NCBI GenBank assembly: GCA_937907205.1 | Contig: CALESE010000109.1 | Location: 1-6,254, forward strand | Reading direction: 5' to 3' | DNA: 6,254 nucleotides | Origin: an uncultured Romboutsia sp. | GTDB taxonomy: Bacteria > Bacillota > Clostridia > Peptostreptococcales > Peptostreptococcaceae | In this document: positions 1-6,254 of the stretch, piece by piece | Layout: every line of letters starts with the position of its first letter | Position numbering within the stretch: the first letter of the stretch is position 1 | Program-made: the position numbers and the translations under genes | The notes under the pieces: generated by a model | Databases searched by the model: none | Seen by the model: only the letters and a program-made list of their open reading frames with translations | Told to the model about the DNA's origin: nothing

Positions 1-60
1 GGTGAGGAGGACATGGTGGCATTGGATGATGGTGAGGAGGACATGGTGGCATTGGTTTAT
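1..60 (-). repeat. 30-bp tandem repeat, two visible copies, encoding a Pro/Cys/His decapeptide
   Basis: Bases 1-30 and 31-60 match at 28 of 30 positions, and the first 25 bases of each copy are identical. The unit is ten codons, so the repeat keeps the minus-strand frame and encodes HHPMPPCPPH in register, twice. The first copy touches the window edge, so more copies may lie outside. A related 13-bp match (23-35 against 95-107) suggests that the Pro/His segment further upstream in the protein is an older, diverged part of the same expansion. The near-identity of the two copies implies a recent duplication by slippage or unequal exchange. Confidence 0.9.
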
Positions 61-445
61 CATGACATCCACAATCTGGTGGGGGTGGAGGTAATGGATG
101 ATGGTGATGAGGTGGTTGACACTCATCAGGACCTGGATTGTAAGGAGGTACTGGTACTGGATGATTTCCATCAGCCTTACCAATGATATTTCCATTTGAA
201 TCGTAAATATCATCAGAAATCTGATAGAATTCAGTACTGAATTCATCCATATCAATCATGCGACCATCAGAAAGCATTACTGACATTCCATTTTCTGCAA
301 TGATACAATCTCTTACTTGTACTTCAGCACCAGTCTTCTTAGATATCCAAGTACCCTTTATTTCTGGTGCACCAGGACCACCTGGCATGTCCATACAAAA
401 ACCGCCACCACCCATTGGTGAATAGTTATTTGGCATATTATTCAT
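1..445 (-). CDS. Small protein with Gly/Met-rich start, beta core and Pro/His/Cys-rich repeat tail (3' end outside window)
   Basis: Not recognised as a named family. I translated it by hand from the ATG at 445-443; 148 codons stay open to the left edge, so the C-terminus is missing. It has three parts. Residues 1-27 are rich in Gly, Pro, Met and Asn, with GGGG at 12-15. Residues about 28-80 look like a compact beta domain: GTW at 31-33, VQVRDC at 42-47, then a turn SDGR at 59-62 followed by MIDMDEF. This pattern resembles a small SH3- or KOW-like barrel, which is an inference. Residues 95-148 form a low-complexity tail with 24 Pro, 10 His and 5 Cys in 54 residues, including HHHH at 113-116 and PPPPP at 119-123, ending in two copies of a decapeptide. 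The ATG follows an A/T-rich leader without a Shine-Dalgarno sequence; a second in-frame ATG lies three codons on. A virion-associated or metal-binding role is possible but unproven. I am confident it is a gene and not confident of its function. Confidence 0.85.
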   Translation of the reverse strand, partial: MNNMPNNYSPMGGGGFCMDMPGGPGAPEIKGTWISKKTGAEVQVRDCIIAENGMSVMLSDGRMIDMDEFSTEFYQISDDIYDSNGNIIGKADGNHPVPVPPYNPGPDECQPPHHHHPLPPPPPDCGCHDKPMPPCPPHHHPMPPCPPH

Positions 446-450
446 TTATT

Positions 451-470
451 TATAAATACATGTATTTTTA
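451..470. promoter_or_regulatory. Palindrome just upstream of the Pro/His/Cys-tail gene
   Basis: Positions 454-467 read AAATACATGTATTT, a perfect 14-bp palindrome. Allowing one mismatched pair it extends to 451-470. It ends 5 bp before the ATG at 445, so it lies within the 5' leader or near the transcription start of that gene. The perfect symmetry around CATG is the sort of site a dimeric regulator could bind. In RNA it would give only a weak A/U hairpin with little or no loop, so a DNA operator is the likelier reading if it is functional. In sequence this AT-rich, chance symmetry is a serious alternative. Confidence 0.3.
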
Positions 471-476
471 CAATAA

Positions 477-506
477 AATATAGAAATTCATTATTATTCA
501 TTACAA
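477..506 (-). promoter_or_regulatory. Possible sigma70-like promoter for the Pro/His/Cys-tail gene
   Basis: On the minus strand TTGTAA (506-501, four of six matches to TTGACA) is followed after 18 bases by TATATT (482-477, five of six matches to TATAAT). Transcription would start near 470, at the edge of the palindrome, and leave a leader of about 25 nt. Support is weak because AT-rich sequence produces such matches often. If the host is a member of Bacteroidota, its primary promoters use a different consensus (TTTG near -33 and TAnnTTTG near -7), for which I see no full match here. Confidence 0.2.
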
Positions 507-509
507 ATT

Positions 510-542
510 ATTTAACTTAAATATTGTTAATTAAAGTTAAAT
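510..542. other. Inverted repeat at the 3' end of the 178-codon gene; possible weak hairpin
   Basis: The arms ATTTAACTT (510-518) and AAGTTAAAT (534-542) are perfectly complementary over 9 bp and enclose a 15-base loop. The outer base touches the TAA stop codon (544-542) of the upstream minus-strand gene, so the structure sits where a transcript end or processing site could be. It has only one G-C pair, and no uninterrupted U tract follows on the minus strand. It does not meet the usual standard for an intrinsic terminator. It could instead stabilise a 3' end, be a binding site, or be chance. Confidence 0.3.
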
Positions 543-1078
543 TAATTGTATTCTTTTAATAGTTCTTTTCTACCTTCAAAATTAGACTTAAGATATTTAG
601 AAATGCAATTTGCTATAGTAGTATAATCATCTTCTTTTCCAAAATAAAGCATATTGTATTGCTTAGAAGACTTCATAAAGTCATTTACTTCATGCATCAT
701 TCTCTTATCTTTTATAACGGAAGAATCTATCCAACAAATGGTAATTCCTTTAATATATCTGGTTGACACAATATTGAACATATCAAATGTCATTGGAATT
801 ATATTAGAATTAGACATTTCTTCTTTTGTTATACCTTCAGATATTTGGTTGTCATCGGTATGTACACATAATAATGCATTGTTTTTGAATGCTAAATACA
901 AATCATCATTATCCATATAATATTTCCATTCTTTTATATCTGAATCCTTCTTTAGGATGTCAGTACTGAAAGTTTTGGCCACTTTGATTTCTTCATTCAA
1001 AGTGTTCAAAGTAGCCAAAACTTCTACTTTCTTCTGATTGTCATAAGTTACAACAATTATCTTATTCTGGTTGTTCAT
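542..1078 (-). CDS. Unrecognised 178-aa protein, possibly a degenerate guanylate-kinase-like fold
   Basis: Starts at ATG 1078, 8 bp after the stop of the giant gene, and ends with TAA at 544-542. The short gap implies co-transcription. The upstream AAAGAAAG is A-rich and gives only a weak match to a ribosome binding site. There is no signal peptide or membrane helix; it looks like a soluble, acidic/lysine-rich alpha/beta protein. The order of elements recalls guanylate kinase: an N-terminal strand IIVVT (7-11) running into a helix, a YYM...DLYLAF segment (53-64), ISEGITKEEM (79-88), a hydrophobic strand ITICWID (112-118), a helix, then YNMLYFGKEDDYTTIANCI (141-159), which resembles the closing strand-helix of that fold. 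The P-loop glycines and GKS/T are absent (TYDNQKKVE, 11-19), so if related it is catalytically dead. This is by-eye topology only, at low confidence. The gene itself is secure. Confidence 0.88.
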   Translation of the reverse strand: MNNQNKIIVVTYDNQKKVEVLATLNTLNEEIKVAKTFSTDILKKDSDIKEWKYYMDNDDLYLAFKNNALLCVHTDDNQISEGITKEEMSNSNIIPMTFDMFNIVSTRYIKGITICWIDSSVIKDKRMMHEVNDFMKSSKQYNMLYFGKEDDYTTIANCISKYLKSNFEGRKELLKEYN

Positions 1079-1086
1079 TTGTATAA

Positions 1087-4000
1087 CTAACTTTCTTTTG
1101 ATTTTCTTACAAATTTTATTTCTCCATAATTATTAGCTCCATCTGCTTGCTTATTAGGAGTTATCCTCCAAGTTTCTGTTATCTCGGAAGTAACTTTCTT
1201 AGCTTCTGTGGTTTGATGTACTCTATATCTCTTTGTAGTATTATTGTCAGAAATATTTTCAAGTATAGATTCAAAATATGTAGAACGTTGTCCATCAGGC
1301 TGTTCTTCATCATATTTCAATGCTGTACATCCAACCCAGTATTTAAGACCAGATGTATTTTGCCAATCTACAAGATTTTCATAGTATGAAGTTACATTAT
1401 AGAATCTTTCATTAATATCATCAAACTTATAATTGAATTCAATTCCACTTCCAGAAACATTACCATCACCTGTTGTTGACCAAGTAGTAAATGTATATCT
1501 TACAGATTCTTTAGGAGTATATGTACCTTTCAACTTGATAGTTATCTCTTGTTGATCCTCATTGGATATGACAATATTTCCTTCCACATTATCTTTGAAA
1601 GCCTTCAACATATCTTCTGTAACATTCCATCCTAACTTATAGACATTAGAATCCTTAACTGTTTCTGTTAATGTAAATGTATACTTGGATAAATCAGAAT
1701 ATTTATCAACTGATATCTTTGGATGACAAGATTTTGTTTGATAATCACCATTTTTTGTTGCTTCATCATCATATACCCATTCATTATCAACTATCTTATA
1801 CTCTTTATTATAAATTTTATCATAACAATGTACATATATGTTTTCTAATCCTGTAGTTTCCAAACCTACGTAATTGCCATTTTCTATTATTTCACCAGTT
1901 GTATTAGACCAGTTTACATTATACAATCTATATGTTTTATTCAACATTTCTTTAAGTGTATCATCTTTATAAGAAATTCCATTTTTATCACATAATTCAC
2001 AAACTCTTACACGTAGCTTACCGGATGGTTTGTTTGCATTAGTAGCTGGTTCTTCATGATATATATAAGTTAAAGATTTATCTGGTTCTGATGGAATTGG
2101 TTTATCTGGTTGAATATTTATGTTTGCAAACTTATTATAATCTTTTTCATAATTATCATAGAACTGAGGTATTGTGTTATTGGACAACAATTCTCTTACA
2201 TTGATATAACGATAAGATAAGCTATATTCTTGCTGTACTATTACCTCGTTATAATATGAGAACTTACTTGATTTATCATATCTATCAGGTAATTCTGTCA
2301 TCATCTTCCAACCACTGTATTGTCCTTTACCTTCTATATTATATCTGTTAGGTACTTTCCAGTAGGTATTTGCTTCTTTTATACCAATGAAATATGTTTC
2401 ACTTCCATCATTAGGATTTACAGTTATTTGTTGAGATCCAACAGAATATGACATTGAATATCCCTTTGGTAACTTAGGTGAGTATTCATGTATATATTCT
2501 TCCTGAGTAGGACATAATATATTTCTTCCAATATATACATAAGTAGCTAATATATCATCATTATTATCATATTTTACAACATGTTGATTTTTATTTAACA
2601 CATATCTTGTACCATCAGGATCTTTACCTATTGTAAGAATACCAAGTAATGTGTTTTCATTTTCTACAGATATTTCAGATACCGGAATAGATTCATAAGA
2701 TGGATAATATGAATAAGTAACATATTTATAAGAATTACCAGATTCATCTGTGTTATATCTTACTACTCGTCTACGATATACTGGAGTTTTCTCATTCATG
2801 TAAGATACTGGGTCTTCATTATGTGTACAAATAAAACTACCATAACTTAGCAAATAAGATCCTTGTACTTTAGATTTTGTACAAGTTTCTATCATATCAC
2901 ACGAATATTGTGAGCATTTCTCACATCCATCACATGTCCATATTTCATTATAAGAGTAGTTAGCAAAATCTTCAGGTAAGATATATTTGCCATTTTCATA
3001 TTTCAACTCATATTTGTAATTTGGATCTTTTTCTCCACCATACTTGCTATCACCAATACACTTACCATTACCAACATATGCATAAGTATATATTCTCTTT
3101 ACTGAAGTTACATCAAAAGTACCAGTATAAGATCCTGGAACATCTATATATGAAAGAACCACTGGATTTCCAACAAAAATATCTTTTCCAATACTGTTTT
3201 CCGTATCCGATAAACATGTACTTAATTCAAGGTAATTAGCTGATTCGTATAATGGTAATCCTTCTGTAGATACATAAGGTTCATCAGTTATCTTCTTTGA
3301 CCAACCTGCTTCTGGTATCTTCATCCATTTTTCTTCTACTGGTTCATTGTCAGATGTTCTGTTTTTCACACAAAGTACACATTCTTCATTACCGATCAAC
3401 TTATACTTGTTACCATAAGGATTGATCTTTATATATTTTTTATAATCATTTAATAAGTTTTCGAGTTTACCTAATTTCGTTTCATCACCATAATTGTCAA
3501 GCAACCAGTTATACCATTCTTCATTTGGATTTCCTGCACCGCTTGATATGTTTCCTTTATTCAATATTACCAAATCATACAAAGTACAGAATACACCATG
3601 AGATCCATTTTGTAATTTTATCAAATCAATTACATTTTCAATATCATCATTCTTCTTATAACGTTTAGATATTCTAGAAGCATCTCCTAAGAATATGCTT
3701 CCAAAATCTGTCATCACATGATTTTCTTCTAACAATTTAGTAAGATTTAAATAAGAAACATTATAATTATGAGGGTATTCATGATAATATCTTGTATTAT
3801 ATCTATTATTCTTTCCATCATCTGTTACAGATAAAGTATGGAACAAATAATTTTCTGCACCTATGTTTTCGTTTGAATAAGATTTGAACAAACTGTTATC
3901 TCCAGTAGTATCAAAATCACTCATGCTAACCCTAGCTGATCTATGATTACCTATAGGTGTTACTATAGTACTATATGCACATAACTTCTTATTGTCTCCA

Positions 4001-6254
4001 TTTACATAATGGGCTTCCCAAGAGGCATTGTTTGTAAACAAATGACCTTTGATATTCACATCACCATTAATATTGGTATATGACATGTCAATATCAAATG
4101 TATCCATCGGAGTAAGCTTACATTGTGATGGATTATGTACCATCGTTGTAGTACCGAGGTTTGGATTGACATTACTACTACCTATCTTAAGTCTTGATTT
4201 GTCATCAGTATCATGTGCAACACCAAAGTATGCATTCCATAGTATAGTAGAAATATCTGTTCCGTTGAATGTCTCTCTACCAATACCCATGATATTGTAT
4301 CTGTTGAAAGTGGTGAGATTCTTTGCTAATACTTCAGCTAAATCAAATATTGGATATTGATAACTGTCTGTAGATGAAACATCATCATTAGCATTGTAAA
4401 TAGAGTTAGGAACATATTCCTTAGGATACTTTGTATAAGGTATTGATTTTGGGATAGTACCATATCTCTTGTATGTTGCTTCTGAATCTACTTTTACAAT
4501 TTTATTACCAACACTATCTATAGAAATGTAAGATACTGGAGTTCTAGTAACTATGACTTCATCATTTATATCAAAATGCCTATTGTCATAAGTATTCTCT
4601 GTTCCTTCAATCTTTCCTTGTATGCTATCTGTAAATTCTAGAGAGAAATTGAGATTGTTCTTATATTGTTCTACATCTTTCTCTACAGAATTTCCTAAAG
4701 ATCTAGAATAAGAACCAGTAATAGCAGTAAAATAATCAGAATTATGATTTCTAATTACAGGATATACCACATTGGAAGAATCATGACTGTTATTCTTTAA
4801 GTCATTGTTTACTTTAGAGAATACTACCCATCTATGTTGATAATTATCAGGACTATATTGGGCATTAGCATAATGAGCAATCATGTTCTCTAAACTCATC
4901 ATATAAGAAAGATCTAATGCTGCAATACCACCAGGTCTCTTAAGATAAGTCATTTCATGCTTCTTTACTCCATTCTCTTCATATTCATAACAAGTCCAGA
5001 AAGAAGTAACAAGAGTATCCTTGCCAAGAAGGTAAGACAATGAAGTTGCTTTTTTATCTATTCTATATATGTAAGAGTTGTTAAGTATATCTTCATTCTT
5101 AAAGAATCTATAGTTAGTTCCTTCAAAAGAATAAGTAGAAAGATAAGTATTCCATGTATCAGTATAAGTATCATATTTGCATATATACTTATTTTCTGTA
5201 GAATCCTTCTCCATAGTATCTACATAAGAAGAACATACAAGTAAAGAATTGCTTATATATGAATAGTCATCAGTAGTAGCTATAGTATTCAACCATTCAT
5301 TAGATGGTACCCAAGCATATACAGAAACAACAGAATCTCCTCCAACATTAGAATCACTATCCATGTAGTTAGTAGCAAATTCTTTCAATTCCCAATTTGA
5401 CTTATCCCAGTTCTTTACTGTTTCTGGTCCATATATGATAGAAGAATTTGGATCAAAATGGCTTGGATCAGTATCTTGTTTTATTATGATTCCACTACCA
5501 TTTGAACTAATCGCTCTAGCATACTGATCTGTCTTTACACCATTTATGATCCAATAACCATCTGTACCGATATAAGGTAATATAAATGATTGATACCAAT
5601 CAATAGAAGATATGATATTGTCATTTAGATAACTGATTATGAAATCATATAATATAGTCTTCTGTTCAGTACCATGAGCTAATATTACTTGTTCATTATC
5701 AGCATCAGTATAATTGCAGATTTTCTGTAAGTACTTGAATATTCCTTTACCAGGTTTCTTATCAGTTCCAAGTTGTATAAAATTTACTTGTAAAGAAGAA
5801 AGTGAATTATATATTATAGAAGAATCATTAGAGTTGTAAGTAAAGTTTACCACAAAATCCAATGGCATGATAATACTATAAGAATCTTCAACTTCTACAG
5901 ATTTTGCACCATATTGTGTACTTGCTTCTTCTTTAGCAGACAACAATAACTGAGCAATTATCTGTCTCTTTATCTTTATGTTAGTTGAATCTCTGTACAT
6001 GATATCATCATATACGGAAAGTACCATAGGGAAAAGTTGTGAAGCATCATTTACAAAATATTCAAGCTTTTCTTCTATCATTGTTTGATCGTCCTGATCA
6101 TCCATATACCATTCACCAACACCTACCGAATTGCAAACTTCATTATTGACTATAGGTGCAAAACTTGCTACTGACCATCCAACATTGTTTTCAGTATTCT
6201 CATCTACTTGTAAGGTGTACTTCTTTGTAAATAAAGGAGATCCATCATCAGTGA
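1087..6254 (-). CDS. Giant beta-type protein, probable phage virion structural component (5' end outside window)
   Basis: One uninterrupted frame runs from the right edge to TAG at 1089-1087. ATG 6105 is not a convincing start: 49 in-frame codons upstream of it contain no stop and there is no A-rich leader. At least 1,721 residues are therefore encoded. Numbering from that Met, residues 1-165 look mixed, with helical stretches (e.g. IKRQIIAQLLLSAKEEA, 44-60). The rest is Tyr/Asn/Ser/Asp-rich with short alternating hydrophobic segments, as in beta-sandwich or fibre proteins. Visible landmarks are three xDLxxVLxxN-type decapeptides (587, 786, 1301), three YxYxG...C motifs (901, 1008, 1188), two WxK/WK-P...GW segments (927, 1249), a cysteine cluster (1058-1095), CVLC (909) and CELC (1369), and a PDKPIPSEPDK linker (1333-1343). 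No transmembrane helix or enzyme signature was seen. Size, composition and packing favour a tail, fibre or baseplate role by inference; I recognise no named family. Confidence 0.9.
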   Translation of the reverse strand, partial: TDDGSPLFTKKYTLQVDENTENNVGWSVASFAPIVNNEVCNSVGVGEWYMDDQDDQTMIEEKLEYFVNDASQLFPMVLSVYDDIMYRDSTNIKIKRQIIAQLLLSAKEEASTQYGAKSVEVEDSYSIIMPLDFVVNFTYNSNDSSIIYNSLSSLQVNFIQLGTDKKPGKGIFKYLQKICNYTDADNEQVILAHGTEQKTILYDFIISYLNDNIISSIDWYQSFILPYIGTDGYWIINGVKTDQYARAISSNGSGIIIKQDTDPSHFDPNSSIIYGPETVKNWDKSNWELKEFATNYMDSDSNVGGDSVVSVYAWVPSNEWLNTIATTDDYSYISNSLLVCSSYVDTMEKDSTENKYICKYDTYTDTWNTYLSTYSFEGTNYRFFKNEDILNNSYIYRIDKKATSLSYLLGKDTLVTSFWTCYEYEENGVKKHEMTYLKRPGGIAALDLSYMMSLENMIAHYANAQYSPDNYQHRWVVFSKVNNDLKNNSHDSSNVVYPVIRNHNSDYFTAITGSYSRSLGNSVEKDVEQYKNNLNFSLEFTDSIQGKIEGTENTYDNRHFDINDEVIVTRTPVSYISIDSVGNKIVKVDSEATYKRYGTIPKSIPYTKYPKEYVPNSIYNANDDVSSTDSYQYPIFDLAEVLAKNLTTFNRYNIMGIGRETFNGTDISTILWNAYFGVAHDTDDKSRLKIGSSNVNPNLGTTTMVHNPSQCKLTPMDTFDIDMSYTNINGDVNIKGHLFTNNASWEAHYVNGDNKKLCAYSTIVTPIGNHRSARVSMSDFDTTGDNSLFKSYSNENIGAENYLFHTLSVTDDGKNNRYNTRYYHEYPHNYNVSYLNLTKLLEENHVMTDFGSIFLGDASRISKRYKKNDDIENVIDLIKLQNGSHGVFCTLYDLVILNKGNISSGAGNPNEEWYNWLLDNYGDETKLGKLENLLNDYKKYIKINPYGNKYKLIGNEECVLCVKNRTSDNEPVEEKWMKIPEAGWSKKITDEPYVSTEGLPLYESANYLELSTCLSDTENSIGKDIFVGNPVVLSYIDVPGSYTGTFDVTSVKRIYTYAYVGNGKCIGDSKYGGEKDPNYKYELKYENGKYILPEDFANYSYNEIWTCDGCEKCSQYSCDMIETCTKSKVQGSYLLSYGSFICTHNEDPVSYMNEKTPVYRRRVVRYNTDESGNSYKYVTYSYYPSYESIPVSEISVENENTLLGILTIGKDPDGTRYVLNKNQHVVKYDNNDDILATYVYIGRNILCPTQEEYIHEYSPKLPKGYSMSYSVGSQQITVNPNDGSETYFIGIKEANTYWKVPNRYNIEGKGQYSGWKMMTELPDRYDKSSKFSYYNEVIVQQEYSLSYRYINVRELLSNNTIPQFYDNYEKDYNKFANINIQPDKPIPSEPDKSLTYIYHEEPATNANKPSGKLRVRVCELCDKNGISYKDDTLKEMLNKTYRLYNVNWSNTTGEIIENGNYVGLETTGLENIYVHCYDKIYNKEYKIVDNEWVYDDEATKNGDYQTKSCHPKISVDKYSDLSKYTFTLTETVKDSNVYKLGWNVTEDMLKAFKDNVEGNIVISNEDQQEITIKLKGTYTPKESVRYTFTTWSTTGDGNVSGSGIEFNYKFDDINERFYNVTSYYENLVDWQNTSGLKYWVGCTALKYDEEQPDGQRSTYFESILENISDNNTTKRYRVHQTTEAKKVTSEITETWRITPNKQADGANNYGEIKFVRKSKES
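1090..1257 (-). other. C-terminal beta domain end of the giant protein, BACON/Ig-like in appearance
   Basis: The last 56 residues (1617-1672) run NISDNNTTKRYRV, then a turn, then ITETWRITP, a Gly/Asn loop, and GEIKFVR before a short basic tail. Asn-rich turn, Arg-containing strand, then two more strands is the layout of the end of BACON or bacterial Ig-like domains, which occur in some crAss-like phage proteins. Only the general strand pattern supports this; a dedicated family match could not be tested. Confidence 0.25.
2077..2109 (-). other. Proline-rich interdomain linker in the giant protein
   Basis: Residues 1333-1343 read PDKPIPSEPDK: four prolines in eleven residues, with PDK at both ends. 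It follows an Asn/Tyr-rich stretch and precedes a Tyr-rich strand (SLTYIYHEEP). It probably separates two folded domains, leaving about 330 residues C-terminal to it. Confidence 0.5.
2821..2934 (-). other. Cysteine cluster in the giant protein (candidate metal site or disulfide knot)
   Basis: Residues 1058-1095 contain C1058-x2-C1061-x2-C1064-x4-C1069-x4-C1074, followed by C1093-x-H1095. The stretch begins WTCDGCEKC. Six cysteines and a histidine in 38 residues contrast with the otherwise cysteine-poor protein. CxxC spacing is typical of zinc or iron-sulfur ligands but also of disulfide-stabilised knots. Neither can be chosen from sequence alone. Confidence 0.6.

Noticed and set aside
1..60. 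CRISPR-like direct repeats
   Set aside because: The copies are contiguous with no spacers, keep the reading frame and encode a Pro-rich decapeptide; this is a coding tandem repeat.
510..542. Intrinsic terminator for the minus-strand unit
   Set aside because: The stem is almost all A-T with one G-C pair, the loop is 15 bases, and no U tract follows; kept only as an inverted repeat.
654..920. Plus-strand open frame of 88 codons
   Set aside because: Lies wholly inside the 178-codon minus-strand gene, has no upstream leader of its own and an odd Ile/Ser-rich composition; a shadow of AT-rich coding sequence.
1147..1389. Plus-strand open frame of 80 codons
   Set aside because: Antisense to the C-terminal part of the giant gene, with a Cys/Phe/Ile-rich composition typical of antisense translation.
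3021..3239. Plus-strand open frame of 72 codons rich in His, Tyr and Gln
   Set aside because: Antisense to the giant gene; the His/Tyr/Gln content reflects the antisense of its Tyr/Val/Asp-rich codons, and there is no start context.
4049..4360. Plus-strand open frame of 103 codons with hydrophobic stretches
   Set aside because: Antisense to the giant gene, which is continuous through this stretch and contains the conserved-looking FDLAEVLAKN motif here. The Leu/Val/Ser-rich composition is a shadow.
6100..6110. ATG at 6105 as the true start of the giant gene
   Set aside because: The frame stays open for 49 codons upstream to the window edge with protein-like content, and the ATG lacks an A-rich leader.

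Overview
The window is AT-rich and tightly packed, and every credible gene reads on the minus strand. From right to left, in the direction of transcription, it holds three genes. The first is a very large protein gene (6254 down to 1087) that enters from beyond the right edge. The second is a 178-codon gene (1078 to 542), only 8 bp downstream. The third is a gene for a Pro/His/Cys-tailed protein (445 to 1) that runs off the left edge. The only gap of note is 96 bp (446-541). No tRNA, rRNA, CRISPR array, insertion sequence or integration site was seen.

The layout suggests a large-genome tailed bacteriophage: one-strand packing, a giant Tyr/Asn/Ser-rich beta-type protein of more than 1,700 residues, small unrecognised neighbours and near-zero intergenic space. 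The giant protein would most plausibly be a virion structural protein such as a tail, fibre or baseplate component. No Shine-Dalgarno sequence precedes the two visible starts, which instead sit behind A/T-rich leaders. That pattern is common in Bacteroidota and their phages, so a Bacteroidota host is possible but not proven. No hallmark phage gene (terminase, portal, major capsid, polymerase) lies in the window, so the phage assignment is inference.

The giant frame is open right up to the window edge. The ATG at 6105 is therefore probably an internal methionine, and 49 further in-frame codons are visible upstream of it. The giant gene and the 178-codon gene are likely co-transcribed. The gap at 446-541 holds a 9-bp-arm inverted repeat, a possible sigma70-like promoter and a perfect 14-bp palindrome just upstream of the third gene, so that gene may have its own transcription start.

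The most interesting signals are: recurrent short motifs inside the giant protein that suggest a diverged modular build; a dense cysteine cluster in it; a possible degenerate guanylate-kinase-like fold in the 178-residue protein; and a 30-bp tandem repeat encoding a Pro/Cys/His decapeptide at the left edge. Residue numbers for the giant protein below count the methionine at 6105 as residue 1. Add 49 to number from the first complete codon in the window.
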